Assembly: GCA_017450065.1 (NCBI GenBank)
Contig: JAFSYI010000023.1
Span: forward strand, 1 to 64,000
Direction: 5' to 3'
Length of the DNA stretch: 64,000 nucleotides
Origin: Lachnospiraceae bacterium
GTDB lineage: Bacteria; Bacillota; Clostridia; Lachnospirales; Lachnospiraceae
Under the pieces are notes generated by a model, which saw only the letters and a program-made list of their open reading frames with translations, made no database searches and had not been told where the DNA came from. The first letter of the stretch is position 1; the number at the start of each line of letters is the position of its first letter. The translations under genes and the position numbers were made by a program. Positions 7,803-16,876 of the stretch are shown here, in pieces.

Positions 7803-8546
7803 ATGCCATACAAATACGAAACCCATCTTCATACCAGTGCTTCATCGGCATGCGGTAAGTCCAGGGGATATGAGTATCTGGAAAGATTTAAGGAGCTTGG
7901 ATATGATGGGATATTTATAACAGAGCATTTCTATCTCGGAAACACATGTATTCCAAGATCTCTTCCATGGAATGAATGGGTGGACGAATACAGCCGCAGT
8001 TATTATGAAACAAAGGAGGCGGGTATCAGAAAAGGAATACAGGTATTCTTCGGATGGGAAAGCACCTATGGTACCGGTGAGGACTTCCTTATATATGGTC
8101 TTGATACGGACTGGCTGAAAAGACATCCCGAAATAATCAGCCTTTCCCAGGAACAGCAATATGAACTCGTGCATTCCGAGGGAGGTCTTGTTGTACAGGC
8201 TCATCCGTTCAGAGAGCGGGGATACATGAATGAGATCAGACTGCATCCCAATCACTGTGATGCATGGGAAGTTGCTAACAGCGGAAATGAACCGTACATG
8301 GATCTGAGGGCATATGAATATGCAAAAGAGCACAATATGAGAATGACCTGCGGCTCTGATATACATTCGGCAGATCATGCGAACGAAGAAGAAGTATTCC
8401 CCATGCTGACCGATGAGCGCCTTACTTCGGAGATGGATTATGTGCGTATTATTATGTCGGGTACGGGCTTTGCGGCCGGGTTTCCGAAGGAACGGCTGAA
8501 CTGCAGTCTCCGCGAGCCGGGACTGCCTGTGATATGGTGCTGCTGA
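7803..8546 (+). CDS. PHP-domain phosphoesterase
   Basis: 247 residues with the PHP metal-site motifs in order: HLHTSASSACGK, FITEHFYLG, VVQAHPFR and TCGSDIHSADH. PHP proteins hydrolyse phosphoesters, for example histidinol phosphate or small nucleotides; the exact substrate is not evident. The start ATG 7803 follows AAGAGGAGC; an upstream in-frame ATG at 7746 would overlap the preceding gene and adds no domain. It is 13 bases after the epimerase stop, so likely in the same transcript. Confidence 0.85.
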   Translation: MPYKYETHLHTSASSACGKSRGYEYLERFKELGYDGIFITEHFYLGNTCIPRSLPWNEWVDEYSRSYYETKEAGIRKGIQVFFGWESTYGTGEDFLIYGLDTDWLKRHPEIISLSQEQQYELVHSEGGLVVQAHPFRERGYMNEIRLHPNHCDAWEVANSGNEPYMDLRAYEYAKEHNMRMTCGSDIHSADHANEEEVFPMLTDERLTSEMDYVRIIMSGTGFAAGFPKERLNCSLREPGLPVIWCC

Positions 8547-8614
8547 CCGTTTTTGAATTGTTACAGGGAGTTATAAGGACAAAGGATAAATAATAAAATT
8601 AAAGGAGGTTTCTT

Positions 8615-10045
8615 ATGGCAAAAACATTAAAGGATGTTCAGAAGCTGATCAAGGATAAAGGGATCAGGATGGTGGACTTTAAGCTTACGGATATTGACGG
8701 AAGATGGCGCCACCTGAGTATTCCGGCTGAAAGGCTGACGGAGAGTACCATGGAACACGGAATCGGTTTTGACGGATCCAATTACGGATATGCTCCGGTG
8801 GAGAACAGTGACATGGTCTTCATACCTGTTCTTGAATCGGCCGTTATAGACCGTTATGCCGAAGTACCGACTCTGTCTATGATCGGTGATGTGCGGGTGA
8901 TCGATCTTCCGGATAACAGACCCTTTGACCAGTATCCGAGAAATGTGGCCATACGTGCCCTGGAATACATGGAAGAGATTGGGGTGGCCGACAGGATGGT
9001 GATCGGACCGGAGTACGAATTCTATATCTTTGACAGTGTTCAGTACAGTACCGATTATTATAATATGTTTACCGAGATATATACTCCTCAGGCAGGTTTC
9101 GCTTCGGGATACGAAGATAATAATAACGGTTATCAGCTTAAGCCGGGAGCGGGATACCATAATTCACTTCCCACCGATATAAGGAACGATCTGAGATCAC
9201 GTATGTGCCTTGCCATGAGTGAATGGGGCATTGATGTTAAATACCATCACCCCGAGGTCGGCGGCAGCGGACAGATGGAGATAGAGGTAGAGCTCGGTGA
9301 TATGCTTAAGCTTGCGGATGATACGATGTCGGCAAAATACGTGATCAAGAATGAAGCCGTACTGGATGGCTGCACCGCCACATTCATGCCTAAGCCCCTG
9401 GCCGGGGAAGCAGGGAACGGAATGCATGTGCACATGCTTCTGTTCAAGAATGGCAAGCCTGTATTTTATGATGCGGACGGATATGCACAGCTCAGTAAGG
9501 AAGCACACTGGTTCATGGGCGGACTGCTCTCCCATGCGCGCTCCTTATGCGCAATAACCAATCCTTCCACCAATTCCTATAAGAGACTGATCCCGGGCTT
9601 TGAAGCGCCGGTTACCATAGGCTATGCAATGTCAAACCGCAGTGCGGTCATACGTATTCCCGCTTATGCCAAAACTCCGGAGACCAAGCGCTTCGAGCTC
9701 AGGAATCCTGATGCAACCTGTAACCCGTATTATGCTTATGCGGCGATACTGATGGCTGGACTTGACGGTATCAGGAATAAGATCGATCCACACAAAGCAG
9801 GCTGGGGGCCGTATGATTTCAATCTGTATGAGCTTTCGGATGAGGAGAAAGCTAAGCTTTCCGGACTCCCGGCATCGCTTGATGAAGCACTTGATGCGCT
9901 TGCGGCCGATCACGATTACCTGACGGCCGGAGGAGTGTTCCCCGAAAGGCTGCTGACCCAGCTCGCAGGAAGATGCAGAAAGGCAAGTGACAGGATTTCA
10001 AGGCTGCCGCATCCTGCGGAGTTCGCCGAGTATTACGATCTGTAA
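8615..10045 (+). CDS. glnA: type I glutamine synthetase
   Basis: 476 residues catalysing glutamate + NH3 + ATP to glutamine. The beta-grasp N-domain carries the GIGFDGSNYGY segment; the catalytic domain has EYEFYIF, the ATP-site KPLAGEAGNGMHVH, the glutamate loop NPSTNSYKRLIPGFEAP and RFELRNPDATCNPYYAYA. NLYEL (Tyr about 405) aligns with the adenylylation-site tyrosine of beta-type GSI enzymes. Normal length. A textbook AAAGGAGG precedes ATG 8615. It is not next to amtB or glnB here. Confidence 0.96.
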   Translation: MAKTLKDVQKLIKDKGIRMVDFKLTDIDGRWRHLSIPAERLTESTMEHGIGFDGSNYGYAPVENSDMVFIPVLESAVIDRYAEVPTLSMIGDVRVIDLPDNRPFDQYPRNVAIRALEYMEEIGVADRMVIGPEYEFYIFDSVQYSTDYYNMFTEIYTPQAGFASGYEDNNNGYQLKPGAGYHNSLPTDIRNDLRSRMCLAMSEWGIDVKYHHPEVGGSGQMEIEVELGDMLKLADDTMSAKYVIKNEAVLDGCTATFMPKPLAGEAGNGMHVHMLLFKNGKPVFYDADGYAQLSKEAHWFMGGLLSHARSLCAITNPSTNSYKRLIPGFEAPVTIGYAMSNRSAVIRIPAYAKTPETKRFELRNPDATCNPYYAYAAILMAGLDGIRNKIDPHKAGWGPYDFNLYELSDEEKAKLSGLPASLDEALDALAADHDYLTAGGVFPERLLTQLAGRCRKASDRISRLPHPAEFAEYYDL

Positions 10046-10080
10046 TGCCGATAAAATGGCTTTATACGTGAAGCAATCTC

Positions 10081-10109
10081 TGTACAAAACGTTCAGGCTG
10101 CGATATAAT
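10081..10109 (+). promoter_or_regulatory. promoter of the NifU-like/GGGtGRT operon
   Basis: TGTACA (10081-10086), 17 bases, TATAAT (10104-10109); AAGGAGG and the start codon follow at 10143. Confidence 0.75.
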
Positions 10110-10142
10110 TAATGAATCAGAATAAATAAGGAGGTTTACCAC

Positions 10143-10835
10143 ATGATCTATTCAACAGAAGTAAAGGCAATGTGCCCCGTACATCAGGGCGCCCGTCATG
10201 GTGCTGCACCCATTCCCGAAGAAGCTAAATGGGTAAAGGCTAAAGAGATTAAGGACATATCCGGATATACACACGGTATCGGATGGTGTGCTCCCCAGCA
10301 GGGATGCTGTAAGTTATCCTTAAACGTTAAGGATGGTATCATCCAGGAAGCTCTGGTTGAAACACTTGGATGTTCAGGTATGACTCATTCGGCAGCAATG
10401 GCTTCCGAGATACTTCCGGGTCTTACAATACTTGAGGCTCTTAATACAGACCTTGTATGCGATGCCATCAATACAGCCATGAGAGAGCTCTTCCTTCAGA
10501 TCGTTTACGGCCGCACACAGAGTGCATTCTCAGAGGATGGCCTTCAGATCGGTGCAGGTCTTGAGGACCTTGGCAAGGGTACACGCTCAATGCTCGGAAC
10601 AACCTACGGAACACTTGAAAAAGGTCCCAGATATCTCGAGCTTACCGATGGATACATCACACATCTTGCGCTTGATGAGGATGATGAGATCATCGGTTAC
10701 AAGTACATCAACTTCGGTAAGATGATGGATTTCATCAAGGCCGGTGATGATGCCGCTACTGCAGTTGAGAAGGCTTCGGGCCAGTACGGCCGTGTTGCTG
10801 ATGCGGTCAGGCTGATTGACCCTCGTAAAGAGTGA
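10143..10835 (+). CDS. NifU-like iron-sulfur cluster scaffold protein
   Basis: 230 residues. Cysteines appear in AMCPVHQ, GIGWCAPQQGCCKLSL and ETLGCSGMTHSAAM; the last matches the NifU_N/IscU-type core in which conserved cysteines bind a transient Fe-S cluster. The C-terminal half (GYITHLALDEDDEIIGYKYI) is not in classical IscU. It is 18 bases upstream of the GGGtGRT gene; the two families are regularly adjacent in clostridia, so a joint role is likely but unknown. AAGGAGG at 10131 sets the start. Confidence 0.75.
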   Translation: MIYSTEVKAMCPVHQGARHGAAPIPEEAKWVKAKEIKDISGYTHGIGWCAPQQGCCKLSLNVKDGIIQEALVETLGCSGMTHSAAMASEILPGLTILEALNTDLVCDAINTAMRELFLQIVYGRTQSAFSEDGLQIGAGLEDLGKGTRSMLGTTYGTLEKGPRYLELTDGYITHLALDEDDEIIGYKYINFGKMMDFIKAGDDAATAVEKASGQYGRVADAVRLIDPRKE

Positions 10836-10853
10836 TAAAGGGAGGATATTAAA

Positions 10854-11873
10854 ATGGCAAAATTTGAATCTTATGAAAGAAGAGAAAAGCAGATCCTTTC
10901 CAAGCTCGCTGAGTACGGTATCGGATCGATAGATGAAGCTGAGAAGATCACGAAGGATGCAGGTCTTGATGTTTACCATATGGTAGAGAACATCCAGCCT
11001 ATATGTTTTGAGAATGCCAAGTGGGCATATACAGTAGGAGCAGCTATTGCAATAAAGAAGAACTGCCGTAAGGCTTCCGAAGCAGCAGCAGCTATAGGTG
11101 AAGGCCTTCAGGCTTTCTGTATTCCCGGTTCCGTTGCAGACCGTCGTAAGGTTGGTCTCGGACACGGAAATCTCGGAAAGATGCTTCTTGAAGAAGATAC
11201 CGAATGCTTCGCATTCCTTGCAGGACATGAGTCATTCGCAGCAGCTGAGGGTGCTATAGGTATCGCCGAGAAGGCTAACAAAGTTCGTCAGAAGCCCTTA
11301 AGGGTCATCCTTAACGGACTTGGCAAGGACGCAGCCCAGATCATCTCAAGGATCAATGGTTTCACACATGTTGAGACGGAATACGATTACTTTACGGGAG
11401 AACTTAAGGAAGTATCACGTAAGTGCTATTCCAAGGATCCTAAGAGTCCGCGTGCACTTGTTAACTGCTATGGTGCAAATGACGTTCAGGAAGGCGTTGC
11501 CATCATGTGGAAGGAGAATGTTGATGTTTCCATAACAGGTAACTCAACCAATCCTACCAGATTCCAGCATCCTGTTGCAGGTACCTACAAGAAGGAGCGT
11601 ACAGATGCAGGAAAGAAGTATTTCTCGGTTGCATCGGGCGGCGGTACCGGACGTACACTTCATCCCGATAACATGGCTGCAGGTCCTGCTTCATACGGTA
11701 TGACGGATACAATGGGACGTATGCATTCAGACGCTCAGTTCGCAGGATCTTCATCAGTTCCGGCTCATGTAGAGATGATGGGTCTTATCGGAGCAGGTAA
11801 CAATCCCATGGTCGGCATGACCGTATCTGTTGCCGTGTCTATCGAAGAGGCTGCCAAGGCAGGCAAGTTCTGA
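10854..11873 (+). CDS. GGGtGRT family protein
   Basis: 339 residues with the family-naming motif SGGGTGRTLHPDN near residue 262 and well-conserved flanks (CFAFLAGHESFAAAEGAIG, NCYGANDVQEGVAIMWKEN, NSTNPTRFQHPVAGTYKKER). The family has no established activity. Its tight pairing with the NifU-like gene suggests it acts with an Fe-S scaffold, perhaps as a metalloenzyme; this is inference. Codon usage appears strongly biased, as in well expressed genes. A terminator follows. Confidence 0.9.
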   Translation: MAKFESYERREKQILSKLAEYGIGSIDEAEKITKDAGLDVYHMVENIQPICFENAKWAYTVGAAIAIKKNCRKASEAAAAIGEGLQAFCIPGSVADRRKVGLGHGNLGKMLLEEDTECFAFLAGHESFAAAEGAIGIAEKANKVRQKPLRVILNGLGKDAAQIISRINGFTHVETEYDYFTGELKEVSRKCYSKDPKSPRALVNCYGANDVQEGVAIMWKENVDVSITGNSTNPTRFQHPVAGTYKKERTDAGKKYFSVASGGGTGRTLHPDNMAAGPASYGMTDTMGRMHSDAQFAGSSSVPAHVEMMGLIGAGNNPMVGMTVSVAVSIEEAAKAGKF

Positions 11874-11909
11874 CCGGATACAGATAATGATACTGTAAAG
11901 AGATAACAG

Positions 11910-11945
11910 AAAGCCCTGAGGCCATCGGCCTTAGGGCTTTAATTT
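11910..11945 (+). terminator. terminator after the GGGtGRT gene
   Basis: AAAGCCCT-G-AGGCC pairs with GGCCT-T-AGGGCTTT (11910-11940) around a 3-base loop. It can also serve the convergent FliD-like gene whose stop is at 11962. Confidence 0.85.
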
Positions 11946-11961
11946 ACCGTAAATAAACAAG

Positions 11962-13266
11962 TTAACAATAGCTTGAGAACATCAAACCGCTGTAATTACT
12001 TGTGATATAAGGAGAAGAATAGTTGTTTGCATTGGGATTCTTATAGGCAACTATCTTCTTATTTGTATACTGCAGCGGATCCAACGATACCGAATTTGCC
12101 TTGTCCAGAATGTTGTTCGCAAATTTCTTTACGTTATCAAATCTTGTAAGCGAATCATCCTCCTCCGCTGTCTGCTGGATGAGGTTTTTGTCAAGAGAGA
12201 TCTGTCCGTCCTCGTTGAAGTTGACTCCGAGAGCTTCGAGATCGTTATTAAAGCCGTTGCTAAGCCCTGTCATTTCACGTACAAGAGCCTTGGACTGAGG
12301 CTGCGAATCAAGGTATTTTGACGCATTCTGCAGGAAGGCATTATATCCCGATATAAGGTGGGAAATATTGTCGGTAAGAGACTCGACATCGGTCTTGACT
12401 CCCACGGATACTGTCTGTCCGCTTTCGGTGGTCCCCCTAAAGGTCAGATCATATACTTTTCCGATGGTCACCTCGTTTGACGATGAGGACCTGGCCTCGC
12501 CGTTTATGGTATAAAGCGCATTGGACGGGAATTCATCCACGGAATCCAATCCGAAATATTTAACCGCTCCACGGGTTTTGCTTGTTTTATCATCGCTTAC
12601 TATGAACTGAAGTCCGGAGTCACCTTTAACACCGGTGTCATCCGAGCTTAACAGAAGAGATATGTTTCCTGTCTGATCTTCCGTTGTTTCGGCATGTATC
12701 CCGATGTTGGATCTTGTAATAAGCCTTGCCAGCTTTTCTTCAATTGTTCTGTTTGTATCACCCTCATTAATATTGAACTGGAATTCGTAATCTATATCCC
12801 GCGATCGTATATCGAAGGAATAGGTATCCGGTGGAAGTCCCATTTCATCAGGAGGCAGTCCGCGTCCTCTGTTCAGCTGCCGTGAAGCCAGCTGATCCAC
12901 CGTCAGTTCTATCGGAGGCGGGCTTTCGGCTTCCGAACCGCCGGAATATGAAGCCGATACAATGTCCTCATTACTGCTTGACACCGTCTTTTTGGACAGC
13001 ATACCGTCACCGTTCTCACCGGACAGTGAAGTTATAGTGTTCTTAAGGGATCTTGCGCTTTCTTTAAGACTGACCGCAAATTCTTTGGTCTCGGGACTGT
13101 TATCTATGAGAAAAACAGGAGCGTCCTTATTTAATTTGGCAATAGAATTAACGACGCCTTTCAGCTCACTCTTCTTATGGGCATCATACTTACTGTTTGA
13201 GCCCGAGCTGGCGTACGCCGTCATATAATGATTATAGACTGTATTTAAAGCAGCTATATCCGCCAT
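11962..13266 (-). CDS. FliD-like flagellar filament cap/hook-associated protein
   Basis: 434 residues. The region from about 115 to 240 (IELTVDQLASRQLNRGR, IRSRDIDYEFQFNI, NRTIEEKLARLI) resembles FliD_N, and the C-terminal part (SVSVGVKTDVESL-like, SGYNAFLQNASKYL, LGVNFNEDGQISLDKNLI) resembles FliD_C, which polymerises as a pentameric cap at the filament tip. The start differs from classical FliD (no 'GxDTxxIV' opening) and it ends SPYITSNYSGLMFSSYC with a terminal cysteine. AAGGAGGG precedes ATG. It is alone, with no other flagellar gene in the window. An adhesin-like FliD relative is possible. Confidence 0.55.
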   Translation of the reverse strand: MADIAALNTVYNHYMTAYASSGSNSKYDAHKKSELKGVVNSIAKLNKDAPVFLIDNSPETKEFAVSLKESARSLKNTITSLSGENGDGMLSKKTVSSSNEDIVSASYSGGSEAESPPPIELTVDQLASRQLNRGRGLPPDEMGLPPDTYSFDIRSRDIDYEFQFNINEGDTNRTIEEKLARLITRSNIGIHAETTEDQTGNISLLLSSDDTGVKGDSGLQFIVSDDKTSKTRGAVKYFGLDSVDEFPSNALYTINGEARSSSSNEVTIGKVYDLTFRGTTESGQTVSVGVKTDVESLTDNISHLISGYNAFLQNASKYLDSQPQSKALVREMTGLSNGFNNDLEALGVNFNEDGQISLDKNLIQQTAEEDDSLTRFDNVKKFANNILDKANSVSLDPLQYTNKKIVAYKNPNANNYSSPYITSNYSGLMFSSYC

Positions 13267-13638
13267 AAGTGACCCTCCTTTCTTCCGTGATAGAGCTCAT
13301 GATCCTTTATCGTGAGCTGCCGGTTTATGATATCGTTATAAGCTTTTTGCGAAAGCCTGCGATATCTGTACCTCATGTCCATATGGGAACAGCCGGCAAA
13401 TGGGTACACTTCTAGATATTTCTGTACTTATTATATCACTGCGCGTCACGGAATGCAACATATGTGACAATAAATAACTTAGTTTTTTTATAGAAATTGC
13501 CGAAAATGACCAAATGTATATAAAACCTGTTGACATATCCAAGATTATGTGGTAATAGCGGATCCTGTACCATATATTGTATGATTAAAGGGTCAAAAGC
13601 CTGTCAACACCATAAGCTTGCCTGATATCTGCCGGAAA
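13267..13638. other. 372-base gap between two - strand genes
   Basis: Contains the promoter of the FliD-like gene (13430-13458, -). On the - strand there is also a TTGACA (13602-13607) with poor -10 matches (TCATAC at 17 bases), possibly a second upstream promoter. On the + strand there is TTGACA (13530-13535) with a poor TAATAG box and no gene behind it. No terminator with a clear T tract and no recognised riboswitch were seen. Confidence 0.5.
13430..13458 (-). promoter_or_regulatory. promoter of the FliD-like gene
   Basis: Read on the - strand: TTGCAT (13458-13453), 17 bases, then TGA-TATAAT (-10 at 13435-13430, extended -10). This leaves a leader of about 160 bases before the ATG at 13266. 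It is a sigma-A-type rather than sigma-28-type flagellar promoter. Confidence 0.75.
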
Positions 13639-15444
13639 TTATTTTTTCCTGTACAATACTCCGCAGGGTACATCCAGTTTTTCGTATCCACGGTCTTCAA
13701 CATAATCCAAAAGCCATCCGCCGATCTCGTTTATGTTGGGAGTGGGATCAGACACCACATCTCCGCTTGTGATATAGCTTCCGTATGTTTCATCCATTAC
13801 AAGTATGATATCCGGTATCTTATCAGGATTCATTTCATAATAAGGCTTCAGTCTTTCGCTGTTGAATGCCGTCCGCCAGGTGGTAGGAGCTCCGCAGCGA
13901 AGGTCGGTGCACATATAGCCCCAGGGGAGAAGACTTGTTATGAATATATTTCCCGAGCCATCCGGAGTGTTTCCGCTTTGACAGTATTTATGAATGGTTG
14001 CGTATGCCACATTGTATGAAAGATAGTGATCCGGTGTCGTATACAGGCCTTTGGCAGGTCCTTCGGCTATCCGGAAGTCGAGCATCTGAACAGGAGCATC
14101 CCGGTAGATGTTGACAAGCCTTAACATCATGGTCTGTGTCAGGGATATGCAGATTATTGCCGTGCAGCATATAAGATACAGATATCCGGTTATACTGCGG
14201 CCTGTTTTACCGGTATTTTCCCTTTTGCCGAGTGATTCCTTTGCGAACTGCTCAAGAATGATGATGCATCCTATACTGCTGATAAAGTGTCCCATGGACA
14301 GTACATAAAGATATCCGTTGGATGAGTAGCTGTATACCAGTGAAAAGATCATTCCGCTTACGATAAGCGTGAAGAAAAGCCTTAGATCCTTCTTCTCCTG
14401 AAGGAAGAAAAGGGGAAGGGCAAACAGACACAGAACCGTCTGGATATATCCTGTATGACCTACAGAAACAATGTACAGCCGGACAAATAAAGCTGCATCC
14501 GCCACGAAGATAAGCAGACGCAGTATCCTGTTCCCACCCTTTTTGAAATATGAGATAAGAGCCGATGAAAGGATCAGGAGATATGCCGCATAAGCTCCGT
14601 AGCCGAATACTTCATTGATACCGATAAAGAATTTCTTTATCGGATATATAAGAGTGGTCCCATGCTCTTCGTCGCTCAGAACGTATGGTATCGCTTTTAT
14701 GAAATCCGTAACAGGAACGGTCAGAAGAAGATATATGATAAATACGGTTGCCGGAATGACGATACCCGCAAAGGTATAACGTATCACTTCATAGAGCCTT
14801 GCCTTTGCCACCATGTTTACGGTACGGTCGCTCAGCTTCTGCTTTTTCTCCAGCATAAACACAATGCCGGCTCCTGCCAGCAACAGGAAGTAAGCTATGC
14901 TAAGCGTCGGAAGGCTTAGAACGCTTAAGGCAAAGATCACTCCCGACAGAATGAGCTGTCCTTTGCTTTCGCTGCTGTAATAGTGATATATTATCAGCAT
15001 GGATACAAGGAAAAACTGTACGGAAAAAGTATAATACGAAAGGGTGGCTATATTCAGATGAGTATAAAATACCAGAAATAACGCACAGACCATTGAGGTA
15101 AATACGGAGGCATGTTTTTTCAGGATATTGTATACTATAACGGCATTCAGGGTACTCATAAGAACGAAAAGGATCCTGAAATACACAACGATCCCTTCGA
15201 CAGATCCCGTAATGGCAATATAAAGAGCATAAAACGGAAGCATTATAAGGGAGGACAGCTGCGTGGGGAACCATTCATGCCTGAAAATACCATCGCCTGT
15301 ATACAGACGGTGACAGGTGGAGAGATAGAAGGTTTCGTCTGACCAGCAGAAGCTGTAAAAGGCTCTTATTATCAGGATAACAGCGCTCAGTATAAACACA
15401 ACGTAAGGTAATGCGGATGGAATCTTTCGGATATATTTCTTCAT
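13639..15444 (-). CDS. polytopic membrane protein, probable GT-C-type glycosyltransferase
   Basis: 601 residues with roughly a dozen membrane helices and a C-terminal extracytoplasmic domain of about 130 residues (from TPDHYLSYNVAYATI to GVLYRKK). Early after the first helix is FYSFCWSDETFYLSTCHRLY; an acidic D-E in the first outer loop is typical of GT-C enzymes that use polyprenyl-phosphate sugars (ArnT/PMT-like). No precise family is recognised. It is transcribed divergently from the polysaccharide cluster and may decorate its product. GGGAG lies upstream of the ATG. Confidence 0.6.
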   Translation of the reverse strand: MKKYIRKIPSALPYVVFILSAVILIIRAFYSFCWSDETFYLSTCHRLYTGDGIFRHEWFPTQLSSLIMLPFYALYIAITGSVEGIVVYFRILFVLMSTLNAVIVYNILKKHASVFTSMVCALFLVFYTHLNIATLSYYTFSVQFFLVSMLIIYHYYSSESKGQLILSGVIFALSVLSLPTLSIAYFLLLAGAGIVFMLEKKQKLSDRTVNMVAKARLYEVIRYTFAGIVIPATVFIIYLLLTVPVTDFIKAIPYVLSDEEHGTTLIYPIKKFFIGINEVFGYGAYAAYLLILSSALISYFKKGGNRILRLLIFVADAALFVRLYIVSVGHTGYIQTVLCLFALPLFFLQEKKDLRLFFTLIVSGMIFSLVYSYSSNGYLYVLSMGHFISSIGCIIILEQFAKESLGKRENTGKTGRSITGYLYLICCTAIICISLTQTMMLRLVNIYRDAPVQMLDFRIAEGPAKGLYTTPDHYLSYNVAYATIHKYCQSGNTPDGSGNIFITSLLPWGYMCTDLRCGAPTTWRTAFNSERLKPYYEMNPDKIPDIILVMDETYGSYITSGDVVSDPTPNINEIGGWLLDYVEDRGYEKLDVPCGVLYRKK

Positions 15445-15481
15445 GGTACGGACTCCCGTTTTGTATTTGATAAAAATATGT

Positions 15482-15504
15482 TATAATTCAACTGTTCCGA
15501 ACAT
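15482..15504 (+). promoter_or_regulatory. -10 box and adjacent palindrome before the sugar dehydrogenase
   Basis: TATAAT (15482-15487) follows an A/T-rich stretch with a weak TTGTAT-like -35. CTGTTCCGAACAT (15492-15504), a nearly perfect dyad, lies right at the expected start point. It marks the left boundary of the polysaccharide region. Confidence 0.55.
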
Positions 15505-15555
15505 TTATTATACATCAATAAGAACGGATAATTCAATATTCAAAGAGGTTGTGGT

Positions 15556-16875
15556 ATGAGCTTATATGAGAAAATAGTAAAAGGTGAAGAAAAGATAGCA
15601 CTGGTCGGACTCGGGTATGTGGGAATGCCGATAGCCGTTGCTTTTGCAAGGAAGGTAAAGGTTATAGGCTTTGACCTGAACGAAGAAAAGATAAGGCGGT
15701 ATAAGAACGGCGAGGATCCCACCCAGGAGGTTGGGGATGAGGTTATTTCGTCCACTACGGTTGATTTTACCAGCGATCCCGCGAAGCTTAAGGAGGCAAG
15801 ATTCCATATCGTGGCGGTACCCACTCCGATCAATCTCGACAAAACCCCGGATCTTCATCCGGTTGAATCGGCAAGCAGGCTGCTCGGCAGGAATCTTACC
15901 AAAGGCTCGATAGTGGTATATGAATCGACCGTATATCCTGGAGTCACCGAGGATATATGTGTTCCGATACTCGAAAAGGAATCAGGACTTAAATGCGGAA
16001 CCGATTTCAGGGTCGGTTATTCCCCGGAACGTATAAATCCCGGGGATAAGCTTCACAGGCTGGAAAATATCAAGAAGATAGTATCCGGAATGGATGAAGA
16101 ATCACTTGAAGAGATCGCAAAGGTATATGAGCTTGTGATTGAGGTCGGAGTACACAGGGCAGGGAGCATTAAGGTAGCGGAGGCAGCCAAGGTTGTCGAG
16201 AATTCCCAGAGAGATATCAATATAGCCTTTATCAATGAGCTTGCGATGGCCTTTGATAAGATGGGGATAGATACAAATGAGGTGATAGATGCAATGAATA
16301 CCAAGTGGAATGCGCTTGGATTCCGTCCCGGACTTGTCGGAGGACACTGTATAGGAGTGGATCCGTATTACTTCATTTATGAAGCGGAGAAGCTGGGATA
16401 CCATTCGCGGCTGATATCGTCGGGAAGGCAGATAAATGATGATATGCCTGCGTTTGTGGGTGAAAACATAATCAAGTATCTTGTGCTTGCGAATAAGCAG
16501 GTAAGGCAGGCGAAGGTGGTATTCTTCGGAGTAACCTTCAAGGAGAACTGCCCCGATGTGCGTAATTCCAAGGTCATTGAGATAATCAGGCATCTTGAAC
16601 AGTACAGGATAACGCCGGTACTCGTGGATCCGCGGGCCGATGCGTCTGAGGTTGAGAAGAGCTACGGGTATAAGCTGTCAGATATAGAAGATGCATATGA
16701 TGCGGACTGCCTGGTCATAGCGGTTGCCCATGATGAATACAGGGAGAAGAGTCTTGAAGACTGGAATACCTTCTTCAGGAACTGCAATGACAATGAAAAG
16801 GTCATAATAGATGTAAAGTCGGTACTTGACAAAAAAGCAGTGGCCGAAAAAGGATACAGATACTGGAGCTTATAA
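15556..16875 (+). CDS. nucleotide-sugar dehydrogenase (UDP-HexNAc/TviB-WecC type)
   Basis: 439 residues; NAD-dependent two-step oxidation of a UDP-sugar to the uronic acid. The N-terminal Rossmann motif ALVGLGYVGMPIA lies at about 15-27, the substrate region VGYSPERINPGDKLH is present, and catalytic Cys265 sits in GGHCIGVDPYYF. That last context and the central VENSQRDINIAFINEL resemble TviB/WbpA-like dehydrogenases that act on UDP-N-acetylhexosamines rather than UDP-glucose. GAGGTTGTGGT precedes the start. One base separates its stop from the YdjC gene. Confidence 0.88.
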   Translation: MSLYEKIVKGEEKIALVGLGYVGMPIAVAFARKVKVIGFDLNEEKIRRYKNGEDPTQEVGDEVISSTTVDFTSDPAKLKEARFHIVAVPTPINLDKTPDLHPVESASRLLGRNLTKGSIVVYESTVYPGVTEDICVPILEKESGLKCGTDFRVGYSPERINPGDKLHRLENIKKIVSGMDEESLEEIAKVYELVIEVGVHRAGSIKVAEAAKVVENSQRDINIAFINELAMAFDKMGIDTNEVIDAMNTKWNALGFRPGLVGGHCIGVDPYYFIYEAEKLGYHSRLISSGRQINDDMPAFVGENIIKYLVLANKQVRQAKVVFFGVTFKENCPDVRNSKVIEIIRHLEQYRITPVLVDPRADASEVEKSYGYKLSDIEDAYDADCLVIAVAHDEYREKSLEDWNTFFRNCNDNEKVIIDVKSVLDKKAVAEKGYRYWSL

Positions 16876-16876
16876 T

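Noticed and set aside
13267-13430. c-di-GMP riboswitch before the FliD-like gene
   Set aside because: The leader does not show the conserved GEMM sequence blocks or paired helices that I could recognise.
13618-14019. 133-codon + strand ORF behind a TTGACA sequence
   Set aside because: It lies antisense to the GT-C-type protein, with a poor -10 and no ribosome site.
15540-15858. - strand ORFs opposite the sugar dehydrogenase start
   Set aside because: The + strand Rossmann motif is unambiguous; the antisense frames have no signals.
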